From NCBI RefSeq assembly GCF_030380735.1, contig NZ_JAUDRZ010000025.1, forward strand, positions 310,001 through 374,000: 64,000 nt of DNA. The letters are read 5' to 3'. Shown piece after piece: positions 45,412 through 53,999 of this stretch. The translations under genes were made by a program, and so were the position numbers. Numbering within the stretch: the first letter of the stretch is position 1; each line of letters starts with the position of its first letter. Source of the DNA: Rhizobium sp. S152. Its GTDB lineage: Bacteria; Pseudomonadota; Alphaproteobacteria; Rhizobiales; Rhizobiaceae. The notes under the pieces are model-generated. The model was not told the origin of the DNA, ran no database searches, and saw nothing but the letters and a program-made list of their open reading frames with translations.

Positions 45412-45816
45412 ATGAGCGCGGACATCCCTATGAAGAAAGTCGCCTCGTCGATCGCAGGTGCGCCCTCGCGAGCCGACGTCCTTCGGGCGCGAATGAGCCC
45501 TCGCCTGTTCAACGTGGAACGGCCTCGCTGGTGCGTGTCGCCGTCGGACTGGGAAGGCCGACAGCGCCTCCTTGAACAGGCCTGCGATCTCTATCTCGAG
45601 CTTAAGGCAGCCAAAATCCCGATCGCCGGACGTCGCGCGAGCCTTTCGACGCCCGTGCTCCGGGTCATCTTGCCGGTGATCGAGCACGAGGTCGGCGCCG
45701 GCCGGTGCTTCGGCCTGACGCAGAGCCAGCGAGCATTCCGCGCGATGGTGAAGGAGAAGCAGGCGCAGTCGTCAGCGGCGAATATCAGCTCCAGACACTC
45801 GTCGGCGCTGCACTGA
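45412..45816 (+). CDS. Stand-alone copy of TnsB first helix-turn-helix-like module
   Basis: 134 residues, ATG 45412 with GAGGAG upstream, 11 bp after tnsA. Residues about 52-115 (LLEQACDLYLELKAAKIPI, LSTPVLRVILPVI, QSQRAFRAMV) match TnsB 105-175 (LSDASLRRVLPLI, PSPRQFRRLL) and the C-terminal half of the 43858 product (both also share PR-x-ERP-type lead-ins). The C-terminal tail is Ser-rich. Position between tnsA and tnsB suggests a dedicated transposition accessory. Confidence 0.65.
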   Translation: MSADIPMKKVASSIAGAPSRADVLRARMSPRLFNVERPRWCVSPSDWEGRQRLLEQACDLYLELKAAKIPIAGRRASLSTPVLRVILPVIEHEVGAGRCFGLTQSQRAFRAMVKEKQAQSSAANISSRHSSALH

Positions 45817-45944
45817 GCGACCGGTCAGAACGTGGCTTGCCGCCTGCGTGGCGCCTCGATCAGCAGCGCTGGCAGTCGGGCTCCGGCGCACCGGCAGATC
45901 TTTGCGGCCAGCTTCGGTCGCCAAACTCCAGGATAGGAATACTC

Positions 45945-46250
45945 ATGACGAATTCCGGCTACTCCGCGTCCGATCTCAAGCCGCGCCGACGTTTTGGCAG
46001 AAATGCCGTCGTGCGAATCTTTGGGCGCCCTTACCGCGTCGTCTCGTCCAGTCGTGAAGGGAAGCTCTTCAAGTCCTTGATTTCCATGGAGACGCTCTTC
46101 ATGGCCCACGACGACATCGACGATCATTTCTCCGGCGGCTCAATCACGGTCGAGCTCTTTCCCGGAACAGATGGACGCGTTTCCTATGTCGATAGACCAG
46201 GGGCCACAGACCTGAGCGACGAGCGGATGCGGGAACTGGCCGGATGCTGA
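45945..46250 (+). CDS. Stand-alone copy of the extreme N-terminal domain of TnsB
   Basis: 101 residues, ATG 45945 with AGGATAGGA upstream. Residues 13-42 align gap-free with TnsB residues 13-42: both have Ala21, Ile25, Tyr30-Arg31, Glu38-Gly39 and Leu41 in register (NAVVRIFGRPYRVV against SALIVIKKKEYRLI). MAHDDIDDHF then matches MEARKIDVHQF with a ten-residue offset. The remainder diverges. No catalytic domain. Probably derived by duplication of the tnsB 5' end. Confidence 0.65.
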   Translation: MTNSGYSASDLKPRRRFGRNAVVRIFGRPYRVVSSSREGKLFKSLISMETLFMAHDDIDDHFSGGSITVELFPGTDGRVSYVDRPGATDLSDERMRELAGC

Positions 46251-46419
46251 TCTACCAATCCTCCGGCGCCGACCCGCCATAGCTCCGTCTGTTCCGGACA
46301 ACCGATCAACCTGACGAAACCGGCGTTCCGACGCCGGTGCCTCACGGCGACGCGATCGCGTCGGCGGCGCCCTTCTGCGCGCCAACACAACCTTGATCGT
46401 TTTTCGAAAGGACGACTGC

Positions 46420-48600
46420 ATGAATGAACCTGTCAAGAACATGCTCTTTCCGGTCCCGCGTTATCGGATCTGGAAGTCTGCGCTGATCGTGATCAAGAAG
46501 AAGGAGTACCGGCTCATCGACACGAACGACGAGGGCCATCTCCTCGTTCCGGTCGATCGCCCGGAAACCACGGAGCGGTTCACCCACACGCGTTTCTACG
46601 AGCTGATGGAAGCTCGGAAGATCGACGTTCACCAGTTCTTCTTTGCCGGAGGACGGAAAAAGCGTCCGACCGAGTTCGAGAGCAAGCGCGTCGTCGATCT
46701 TCCTGACAAAGCGCAGTTCCGCGTCATCCAGTACCAAGCGATGCTTGATGCGTTTCTCCGTCGGAAGGTCGCCGCGGCGCGCGACAAGACGCTCGAGAAG
46801 GTGCAGCTCAGCGACGCTTCGCTCCGACGCGTTCTTCCGCTCATCAAAGCGGAACTCGAGCCGAAAAAGGGTCAGGCAGGGAGCGTGCGCACTTCGGTGA
46901 CGATGCCGAGCCCCCGTCAGTTCCGACGTCTCCTCGCCCGGTACCAGGAGAGCGGTTACGACCCGATGAGCCTTGCCAAGTTCTCGGCCAGCAAGACGAA
47001 GAGGCTTGAGCTGCATCTGGCGCAGGATATCCAGATCTGGAACCAGTTCGCCCACGAATATGCGAGCCCCTTAAAGCCGTTCGTCACCGACGTGCACAAG
47101 GCGCTCGTGGCTCATATCGTGCAGCTCAACGACAAGCGCGTCGAACAGAACCTGCGGCTCCACACGATCCCGTCTTACAAGCAGTTCCTCAAGCTTGTGA
47201 AGTCGCTGAACACGTTCTGGGTGACCGCCGCGCGAGAAGGCAAGGAGGCTGCCAACAAGCTATTTCGGATTACCTACGGCAATCACGAAGTGGAGCGCCC
47301 CGGCGAGGTCGTCGAATTCGACGAATGGACCGTCGACCTCATTACCTGGTTCTCTTGGGCAAAGCTGCTTGAGTTCCTGTCGGCAGAAGAACTGGCGGCC
47401 ATCAAGAAGGTGCGCTTGAGGGTGATCGTCGGCATCGACGTAGCCACGAAGTGCATCGCTACGATGCGGTTCTCGACGGCTGCGGCGACCGAGAAGACCA
47501 TGATCGACGCGATCGAGATGATGGTCAGCGACAAGTCGCGGCTGGCCAAGCTTGCGGGCGCCAACTCGTCGTGGCCGTACCACATGCTGGCGGAGACCGC
47601 GGTCGCCGACAACGGTGGCGCACTTGCGGCGTTCGGGGTCCGTGCGGTGTTCTCGGCGCTCGAGACGCAGTACATGCACCCGCCCGCTGGAATGCCTTGG
47701 TTGCGCGGCTCGATCGAGGCGGTGTTCAAGACGTTCGGCGGCCAGTTCCTGGCGTGGTTCGAAGGCCGAACGTTCTCGGACATCTTCACGAGGGGCGACT
47801 ACAAGTCCGAAGAGCGCGTGTCTTTGTCGATCGACCAGCTCAACCTGCTGCTGGTGCAGGCGATCGTGGATATCTACCACCATCAGCCTCACTCGACGAC
47901 GGGCCAGACGCCGCACGAACGTTGGCTGAGGCTGTCCGAGAAGTACGGCGTCCTTCCGCCGCCGCCGGCGAAAGTACGTAGGGCGATCTTTGGTACCCGC
48001 ATGAACCGCGAGATCACGGACCAGGGCGTCACGATCTTCGGCATCCACTACCAGAGCAAGCTGCTCCAGCAGTTCCGCATGGACTCGAAGAGCTCGATCC
48101 TCGTCCGTGTGGACCGCTTCAATCTCGATGCGATCTCGGGTTGGAACGGCGAAGGCTGGTTCACGATCCCGGCGACCATCCGGATCCCGGAGGACGTTTC
48201 GCTGTGGGAATGGGTGGGCGCGGCCCGCGAAGTGGAGGCCGACAACGCCCCCGGAACCGAGCGCGGGCTCGCCTCGATGCTTGCCGCGGTCAATCGTCTT
48301 CGCCTTTCCGGCGCCGCGGCATCGGCGCGAGCCGGGATCGCGACGGCCCCGATCGACGAGGAATCGCTGTTGAAGGCGCACACGAACTACTTCGACAACA
48401 TGGCCTACATCGACGACCTGGGCGACGTCGACCCGGAACTCGCACCGCTTCTGCTGGCGAGCGATCCCTTGATGACGGGCATCGCCGGCATCGACGACCA
48501 GCTCACGGCTTCATCAGAGCCGGATCCCGATTTCCCGGCAGCCGCGATCTTCGTAGCGGCGCCAACCACCATCCGTTCCACTTCCGACATCAAGATCTAA
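46420..48600 (+). CDS. tnsB: TnsB/TniA-family DDE transposase
   Basis: Joins the transposon 3' ends to target DNA. 726 residues from the ATG at 46420 (AAAGGAC upstream). N-terminal beta-rich domain (1-75), helix-turn-helix-like modules (105-175 and 225-262), then an RNase-H fold with Asp301 (VVEFDEWTVDL), Asp397 (AVADNGGALAAF) and Glu433 (RGSIEAVFKTF), a DD35E spacing. A Mu-type C-terminal beta-barrel region and an acidic tail (residues 650-726, probable TnsC contact) follow. Its N-terminal modules recur in four neighbouring small genes. Confidence 0.92.
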   Translation: MNEPVKNMLFPVPRYRIWKSALIVIKKKEYRLIDTNDEGHLLVPVDRPETTERFTHTRFYELMEARKIDVHQFFFAGGRKKRPTEFESKRVVDLPDKAQFRVIQYQAMLDAFLRRKVAAARDKTLEKVQLSDASLRRVLPLIKAELEPKKGQAGSVRTSVTMPSPRQFRRLLARYQESGYDPMSLAKFSASKTKRLELHLAQDIQIWNQFAHEYASPLKPFVTDVHKALVAHIVQLNDKRVEQNLRLHTIPSYKQFLKLVKSLNTFWVTAAREGKEAANKLFRITYGNHEVERPGEVVEFDEWTVDLITWFSWAKLLEFLSAEELAAIKKVRLRVIVGIDVATKCIATMRFSTAAATEKTMIDAIEMMVSDKSRLAKLAGANSSWPYHMLAETAVADNGGALAAFGVRAVFSALETQYMHPPAGMPWLRGSIEAVFKTFGGQFLAWFEGRTFSDIFTRGDYKSEERVSLSIDQLNLLLVQAIVDIYHHQPHSTTGQTPHERWLRLSEKYGVLPPPPAKVRRAIFGTRMNREITDQGVTIFGIHYQSKLLQQFRMDSKSSILVRVDRFNLDAISGWNGEGWFTIPATIRIPEDVSLWEWVGAAREVEADNAPGTERGLASMLAAVNRLRLSGAAASARAGIATAPIDEESLLKAHTNYFDNMAYIDDLGDVDPELAPLLLASDPLMTGIAGIDDQLTASSEPDPDFPAAAIFVAAPTTIRSTSDIKI

Positions 48601-48612
48601 GGAGGATCGCAC

Positions 48613-49689
48613 ATGTCAGACAATTCCAGCTTCGACCCTATCGCTTCCGCGGCCGCTCACCTCGTCTCCGCCATGGACCCGGAAGCCCGCGCGCGGGCCG
48701 AGGCGATCGGGCGCTTGAACCAGGCCTACATCGAGTCGGATCAGCACACACGTGTTCTGGCCGGCGTGAACGACCTCATCGAGAATGCCGCATCGGCGCT
48801 CAACGGTGAAGCTGGCAAGCGCCGTGCCTTGTTCGTGCTGGGCGCGAGCGGCTCCGGCAAGACGACCGCCCTGCAACATACGTTGTTGAACCGACCCGAG
48901 CTCCAACCCTACTACAACAGCTATGGCAACGAAGTAAGGCACCTCATTCACATGGAGGCGCCGAAGCCGGCATCGATGAAGCTGTTTGGTCGAAAGATGG
49001 TCGAAGCCACGGGCTACCCGTTGTCCAACTCAGCGCGTTACACCGAAAACGAGCTCTTCGAACTCGCCAAACGGCAGCTCAGAGAGAGGCAGGTGCTGTT
49101 CCTTTACGTCGACGAAATGCAGCACCTGTTGCGGGCCAACAAGGCCGAGGACATCGTCAATGTCGCGGACACGCTGAAAAGCCTGCTGCAGATCGAAAAC
49201 TGGCCTCTCCACCTTATCGTCGCTGGCATGCCGGTCCTGGCGAAGTTTCTCGAGGAGGAGACCCAGCTTCGCAATCGGAGCCTTCTGATCTCCTTGGAGC
49301 AGACGACCTTCCCGCAAGACAAGGAGCGCGTGCGAAAGATTGCTCAAGGGATCATCGAAAGTCATGCGAAACTTCGCCTGGATGGCTCCTTCTTCACGGA
49401 CACCTTCCTGGAAAAGTTGGTCAAGTCGGCAGATGGCGGCTTCGGCACCATCATCCAGATGGTCAGAGGTGCCTGCCAGATCGCTCTTCAGGCGAAGCTC
49501 TCGGAGGTCGGAAACCAGCAATTCGCCGAATGCTATGCGCGCATCACGGGCTGCCAGCCCGCGCACAACATGTTCCTGTCGGCTGATTGGAGGAAACTGA
49601 CGCCCGCTACGACGCTGGCCGACCTTGCTGCAAAGCAGGCACGTGCCGACCGCGTTGCGAAGGCTACCAAGACAGTACGGGAGGGCTAG
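48613..49689 (+). CDS. tnsC: TnsC/TniB-family AAA+ regulator of transposition
   Basis: ATPase that polymerises on target DNA and links the target selector to the transposase. 358 residues. Walker A GASGSGKTT at 77-85; Walker B VLFLYVDEMQHLL with Asp167-Glu168; sensor region LHLIVAGMPVLAKFL; Arg-rich segment ETQLRNRSLLI. The N-terminal helix (RAEAIGRLNQAYIESDQHTR) matches TniB. 12 bp after tnsB and 2 bp before tniQ, so one operon. Confidence 0.92.
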   Translation: MSDNSSFDPIASAAAHLVSAMDPEARARAEAIGRLNQAYIESDQHTRVLAGVNDLIENAASALNGEAGKRRALFVLGASGSGKTTALQHTLLNRPELQPYYNSYGNEVRHLIHMEAPKPASMKLFGRKMVEATGYPLSNSARYTENELFELAKRQLRERQVLFLYVDEMQHLLRANKAEDIVNVADTLKSLLQIENWPLHLIVAGMPVLAKFLEEETQLRNRSLLISLEQTTFPQDKERVRKIAQGIIESHAKLRLDGSFFTDTFLEKLVKSADGGFGTIIQMVRGACQIALQAKLSEVGNQQFAECYARITGCQPAHNMFLSADWRKLTPATTLADLAAKQARADRVAKATKTVREG

Positions 49690-49691
49690 GG

Positions 49692-51515
49692 ATGCTGAAT
49701 CGGGTCGAGTTTCACTCCTCTGAGACGCTCAAAAGCTTTCTGTCACGCTCTGCGGCAGCAAATGGCGCTGGCGACATGCGCTCTCTCCTCAAGCATCTTG
49801 GCACGACCTACGCCAAGTTCTCGAGTGAGATTCGACCCTCCGATGAATACGTTTCGGCCGAGCTTGGGATCTCGGCCGAACGGCTCGCTCGCGCCAGGCG
49901 CTCCAAAGCTGGGAGCAGCGCGCGTTTCAAGCTCAACGGGCATCTGTTGGATCGTAGGTCTCTTTGGCTCGGGCCATTGCGTTACTGTGCGTTGTGCTTG
50001 ATGGACGACATGACGACCAGAACCGACAGGCCCGTCGTTCGCCCATTCGGCCGGATGTCATGGACGGTCGAATCGGTCTCCGCCTGCCCCGTTCACAGCA
50101 TCAAGCTCTCCATTGCGGACAACCTTGGACGGGAACCCGACGACTTCGCTCGCGACGTTTCATCACGATGGGCGGTAGTCGAATATCAGGCCTCACGCTG
50201 CGAACGTGTCGAACTGCATGCCTGCGACCACTACTTCGCCGACCGCCTGGACGCCAGGGAGGTCGCAGTCCCACTCGTCGACGAGATCCCTTTTTATCCG
50301 GCGATGCAGATCTGTGAAAATCTCGGCGCCTTGGTCGACCGAGGACCAACTGCGCTCGGCATGGCAAAACTGCCTGCCGACGAGCTTGCGCGGCTACGAC
50401 ATGTCGGCTTCGATCTCCTCGCTCGGGGGGAAGGCGCGCTTCGCTCTTTTCTGACCGGCGCTGCTCGGCGTTATTGGGACACCGCCGCATGGCATCCGAT
50501 GACGTCGCTCTTCGGAAATTTCTATCAGGTCGTGAGTCGAAACCAGAACGATTATCCAACTGCAGTCAAAATTCTCCGGGATGTCGTCCAGAATAACCTG
50601 CCTGTGGGACCTGACGACGTCTTTCTTGGCGCGCCTTTCGAGCGACGGCTTCATACCGTCGCGACGATCGTGAGGCAGCATGCGATCAGCTACCGAGCGG
50701 TACGAGGCATTCTCTGTGACGCCGGAATCATCGATGAATCTGTCCGTTTCACAGGCGACGCGAATATCCGCATCGAGGGTGATGTGCTTCGCGACACATT
50801 CGAGCGAGAGGCTAACCTTGTCTCCCAGTCGTCGTTGATCAGGATAACCGGCATGTCCGATCTGTTCGAAACCTGCGTATTCGATCCGGGCTGGGAGTAT
50901 TCGCTCCAGCCTCAAACGACGTACAACCGCGGCAAGCTTTACAGGATCTCTGACGCCTTCGACCTGCTCGCTAGACTTTCAGCGAATGCGGGAGATCACA
51001 GTGGATCCGACATGGTCACAGTCTCTGAGGCGGCACGGCTTGCAATGACCTCGAAAGACGAGGTGATCCAGCTCCTGGCAAAGGGCGCACTTCAACGCGT
51101 CAGCACGACAGGTAAACGCTTCTCGGGGATAACTGTATCGTACCTCGAAGTACGCGAAAATTTGGCAAAGCCTTATTGCGGAGCGCTGCACTACGAGGAT
51201 GTCTCCATCGTGTTGAACCTGCCGCTTAATTTGGTGAAGTCCTTGATGCAGGACGGCGCCTTGCCTGTATCGCTGGTTGAACTGCCGGGATGGATCAAGA
51301 CGTATCCGGTGATCTGGCCGGCTGCGCTTGACGTGTTCACAGACCTGAATGTCTCGGTGGCCGAATTGGCTGCGCGTGACAAGTCGACGCCGGAGGCCGT
51401 CGTAGCGAAGCTTGAGGACGGCGGGATCTTCCCTTCGGTGAAAACGCGAGGCGGGTTGCCGGTTTTCTATTCGAGGGAGGTGCTGGGTGAAAGAGTCACT
51501 CGCATGATTTCTTAA
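49692..51515 (+). CDS. tniQ: TniQ/TnsD-family target-selection protein
   Basis: Target selector of the Tn7-like element, 607 residues from the ATG at 49692. The N-terminal TniQ domain is followed by a CxxC...CPxH zinc-binding segment (YCALCLMDD, then SACPVHSIKL). The long C-terminal half has repeated helix-turn-helix-like stretches (VTVSEAARLAMTSKDEVIQL, ELAARDKSTPEAVVAKLEDG), consistent with site-specific DNA recognition as in TnsD. No cas genes accompany it, so targeting is likely protein-directed; the attachment site is unknown. Confidence 0.87.
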   Translation: MLNRVEFHSSETLKSFLSRSAAANGAGDMRSLLKHLGTTYAKFSSEIRPSDEYVSAELGISAERLARARRSKAGSSARFKLNGHLLDRRSLWLGPLRYCALCLMDDMTTRTDRPVVRPFGRMSWTVESVSACPVHSIKLSIADNLGREPDDFARDVSSRWAVVEYQASRCERVELHACDHYFADRLDAREVAVPLVDEIPFYPAMQICENLGALVDRGPTALGMAKLPADELARLRHVGFDLLARGEGALRSFLTGAARRYWDTAAWHPMTSLFGNFYQVVSRNQNDYPTAVKILRDVVQNNLPVGPDDVFLGAPFERRLHTVATIVRQHAISYRAVRGILCDAGIIDESVRFTGDANIRIEGDVLRDTFEREANLVSQSSLIRITGMSDLFETCVFDPGWEYSLQPQTTYNRGKLYRISDAFDLLARLSANAGDHSGSDMVTVSEAARLAMTSKDEVIQLLAKGALQRVSTTGKRFSGITVSYLEVRENLAKPYCGALHYEDVSIVLNLPLNLVKSLMQDGALPVSLVELPGWIKTYPVIWPAALDVFTDLNVSVAELAARDKSTPEAVVAKLEDGGIFPSVKTRGGLPVFYSREVLGERVTRMIS

Positions 51516-51595
51516 TCGAAGGTGTCCAAATCAGGACTGCACACGAGCACAGACACCGACGCGATCAATCCCACCTACTGGAAAATTGCGGAATT

Positions 51596-51660
51596 AAGTG
51601 GCAAAAGTCACCATCTCCACTTTTGGCCGCTTAGCCGTAAAGCACCCCGTCGCTAAGGCC
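51596..51660. repeat. Short inverted repeats after tniQ
   Basis: AAGTGG (51596-51601) pairs with CCACTT (51617-51622), and CTTAGC (51630-51635) with GCTAAG (51652-51657), within the 271-bp gap after tniQ. They could form the operon terminator or be remnants of a protein-binding site. No T-tract is present. Confidence 0.35.
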
Positions 51661-51786
51661 TCAGTCGTAGCCGGCCATCCTTGCGGGCAATGAACAAACA
51701 CGGATCGCAAAATCTCAAAGTTCACTTGTTAGTTGCTATGGCTTTGCGGAACCTAGATTATCACTTGGCTAGGAAAGTCGTGCGAG

Positions 51787-52062
51787 ATGCTCGAAGTGAA
51801 TATGGAAAAAGTGCCATCCTTTAAGGAGGCTATCGATAACGCAGACTATCGGGGAAATGTGCAAGGAGTAGCGGAATCCATCAAGGACTACGTCCTGAGC
51901 TGGATAGATTTTAACGATGAAGACGAACTGTCGCCTCTCTTCGAAATCCCACTGGATCACCTTCGAGCCCTTCGTGCCACATGTTTCGCTGCAACAGATG
52001 AGGAGAGGATCCTGGATGCGGTTTCGAGTAAATTTTCCGAATTCGGCCTCAGTTTTCGATAG
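51787..52062 (+). CDS. Small acidic protein, unknown
   Basis: 91 residues, ATG 51787 with AGGAAAG upstream. Acidic, helical, with ESIKDYVLSWIDFNDEDELS and a Cys in ALRATCFAATDEERILDAV. No family recognised; it resembles immunity-type or hypothetical cargo proteins only in composition. Stand-alone between the tns operon and the sigma/ImmA operon. Confidence 0.55.
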   Translation: MLEVNMEKVPSFKEAIDNADYRGNVQGVAESIKDYVLSWIDFNDEDELSPLFEIPLDHLRALRATCFAATDEERILDAVSSKFSEFGLSFR

Positions 52063-52223
52063 TTTTGTCTCGGCGCTCTAGCTGCAGCGGCCGGTTCGCT
52101 GGGATATTTAGCTTTCGTTGTGCGTAGGCGATCCCTATGAACCGGAGACGGGTAAGGTCACCCCGGCTGCGAGGCTCGCATTAGCTTCGAGGAACGAGGC
52201 AATCTAGCTCTTCCCGTCGCGTT

Positions 52224-53009
52224 CTATGAGATCATGTTGCCGTCGAGGTTCAGGATCGTAATCACGCCCTCTCCCGGAATTCGAAACGACTGCTCGGTGA
52301 TTTCATACTTTTCGGCTGCCCAGTTGTCGAACCATGCATCGGCGCCGATCTTGCGAGGGAAGCCTTCATCGCGGGACGTGGGGTTGTGAAGAAGTTCAAA
52401 GGCGAAGCTGTCGGCATCGAGATCGTCCTTGGGCTTCCAGTATCCTGGAATGCCGTTCGCCAGCTTATGCCATTTGCGGCCTCCAGTCCCATGGTTGATC
52501 ATGATCGCGTTCGGATAATTTCCAGTATCGATCATCCTGATCAGGGTAGCCGTGAGACTCGTGTTGAATGCTCCCGAGACGGCCTTCAACGCTTTCAGAT
52601 CGAGCCGCCGATGCTCGCGGCAAGCCGATTTGAACATGGCGTATGGCATAAGGAGATTGGCCGCGTATTGATCGGCCGCGCGCTCGACCTCGTTCGTCTT
52701 CGAGAACCTTCCAATATCCGTCGCGCGACAGGCCACCGTTTCACCGCGGTGGTGAGCCCAATGTCCAAGTTCGTGCGCAATTGAAAACCTTTCGCGCTGA
52801 GGCATGACTCCGGGCTTGACGGAGATGATCCCCTTGTTTCCACGACCCGTTATCATTGCTTCGCAGCAATTAAGACAGCGCCGTTTCACTTTCAGGCCGA
52901 CGTAATACGCGATCGCCTCAACATCGATGTCTCGTGGCTCGGTAATGCCGAGCGACCGAATCAATGCGTCCGGCGACAAATTCGAGGGGATGGGATCAAT
53001 TCTCGTCAT
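52224..53009 (-). CDS. ImmA/IrrE-family metallopeptidase
   Basis: 261 residues from the ATG at 53009, overlapping the preceding gene by 14 bp. The zinc-binding HELGH (79-83) lies in FSIAHELGHWAHHRGE, and the downstream Glu in NEVERAADQYAANLLMP completes the site, as in ImmA. A CLNCC cysteine cluster precedes it. ImmA-type enzymes cleave repressors or act as stress sensors; here the likely partner is the small acidic or sigma-like protein of the same operon. Third gene of a three-gene overlapping operon. Confidence 0.85.
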   Translation of the reverse strand: MTRIDPIPSNLSPDALIRSLGITEPRDIDVEAIAYYVGLKVKRRCLNCCEAMITGRGNKGIISVKPGVMPQRERFSIAHELGHWAHHRGETVACRATDIGRFSKTNEVERAADQYAANLLMPYAMFKSACREHRRLDLKALKAVSGAFNTSLTATLIRMIDTGNYPNAIMINHGTGGRKWHKLANGIPGYWKPKDDLDADSFAFELLHNPTSRDEGFPRKIGADAWFDNWAAEKYEITEQSFRIPGEGVITILNLDGNMIS

Positions 53010-53370
53010 CGTCGTCGGCTTCAAGTTCTGCAAGATCCTCAAGAATTGCGTCTTGATCGCCGTCCATGGAGCCGTCGCCGAAGCGGGCTGCGAGTGTGAG
53101 GCCTGCCGTCGCGTCGCCAGCCTTCGCACGCTCGTATAGACGTCGGGCGCGTTCGATCTTCAGATCACTTACGTTGCTGGTCATGTTGCTTGCGAGCACG
53201 CCGCTACGTGCCCGCTCCAAACGAGCCTTGGCAAGCTTCGCCTCGGCCAGAGCGATAGCATCATCGAAAATCTTCAGGTCGTCTTCGTCTTCCGGCCCGA
53301 CAGGAGTCTCGTCCGAGAGAATGAACTCTATCAAGTTGTCGAGACCGTCCTTCTTCTTGTCGCTCATCAC
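52996..53370 (-). CDS. Small acidic protein between sigma-like and ImmA genes
   Basis: 124 residues, strongly acidic at both ends (EFILSDETPVGPEDEDDL and a C-terminal EADDDDEN), with a central helical repeat LAKARLERARSG / IERARRLYERAKAGDATAGL resembling a Sel1/TPR-like helix pair. Its start overlaps the sigma-like stop and its end overlaps immA. An anti-sigma or peptidase-substrate role is plausible from position but unproven. Confidence 0.6.
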   Translation of the reverse strand: MMSDKKKDGLDNLIEFILSDETPVGPEDEDDLKIFDDAIALAEAKLAKARLERARSGVLASNMTSNVSDLKIERARRLYERAKAGDATAGLTLAARFGDGSMDGDQDAILEDLAELEADDDDEN

Positions 53371-53951
53371 GACTTTCCTTCCGTCTTGCCGTATTCGGCA
53401 GCGAGTTTCTTCAGCTCGCGGTTCAATCGGGTGCGCAGCGCTTCCAAGCGCTTGGCGTCTACACCGATTGCTTCCTGCAAGTCGTTTCCGATCAGCCCCT
53501 CCCTGACACCCATCAGGAGCAGCTCCATTTCTTCATCGCCGGAAAAACGGGTCTCCAGCTTCGTCAATGCCTCTTCGTCCCGAACCTTCTGCGCCAGGTG
53601 GTCATCCTCTACGACCGCCACGTTGTCCAGTTGATCCGAGGTGACGATAGTCGAACCCTCGTTACGGCGCACGAGGTTTCTCTCTTCCGGCAGAAAGTCT
53701 GCATCGGTCGCCAAACTACGAAAGACCCCCGCAAGAAAGTGCGTGAAGGTCTTCGATTTGTTCCACTTGCGCTTGCCCTCGGCGATCCTGATGTAGGCTT
53801 CGCTTATGAGCTCGTCGGGCGTTGCGAATCCTGTGCCAGCCAGGCAGACACGCGCGATAACGATTAGGTTGCGGCGCTCTTCTTTGGAAAGGGCGCCGAA
53901 GGCCGCGACAGCTTCGTCCGCGGTGAAGTGTTCTTTGACAGGTACGTCCAC
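53367..53951 (-). CDS. Sigma-70/ECF-like factor
   Basis: 194 residues. The region-2-like part (TPDELISEAYIRIAEGKRKW, then TFTHFLAGVFRSLATD) and a C-terminal region-4-like helix-turn-helix (GNDLQEAIGVDAKRLEALRT) are recognisable, though diverged. A GTG start at 53951 is fixed by GAGGAGGAACAG. A 37-codon ORF with its own AGGAGG starts at 53977 in another frame and overlaps the first 28 codons. Divergent from the ubiquitin-like operon across the palindrome, so it may direct transcription of that operon. Confidence 0.7.
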   Translation of the reverse strand: MDVPVKEHFTADEAVAAFGALSKEERRNLIVIARVCLAGTGFATPDELISEAYIRIAEGKRKWNKSKTFTHFLAGVFRSLATDADFLPEERNLVRRNEGSTIVTSDQLDNVAVVEDDHLAQKVRDEEALTKLETRFSGDEEMELLLMGVREGLIGNDLQEAIGVDAKRLEALRTRLNRELKKLAAEYGKTEGKS

Positions 53952-53999
53952 CTGTTCCTCCTCATATCAGTGGTCATGCCGTTTCTCCTCCTCTGTTGG

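Noticed and set aside
47260..48381. 373-codon minus-strand ORF opposite tnsB
   Set aside because: Mirror of the DDE domain coding sequence; Arg/His-rich with no ribosome-binding site.
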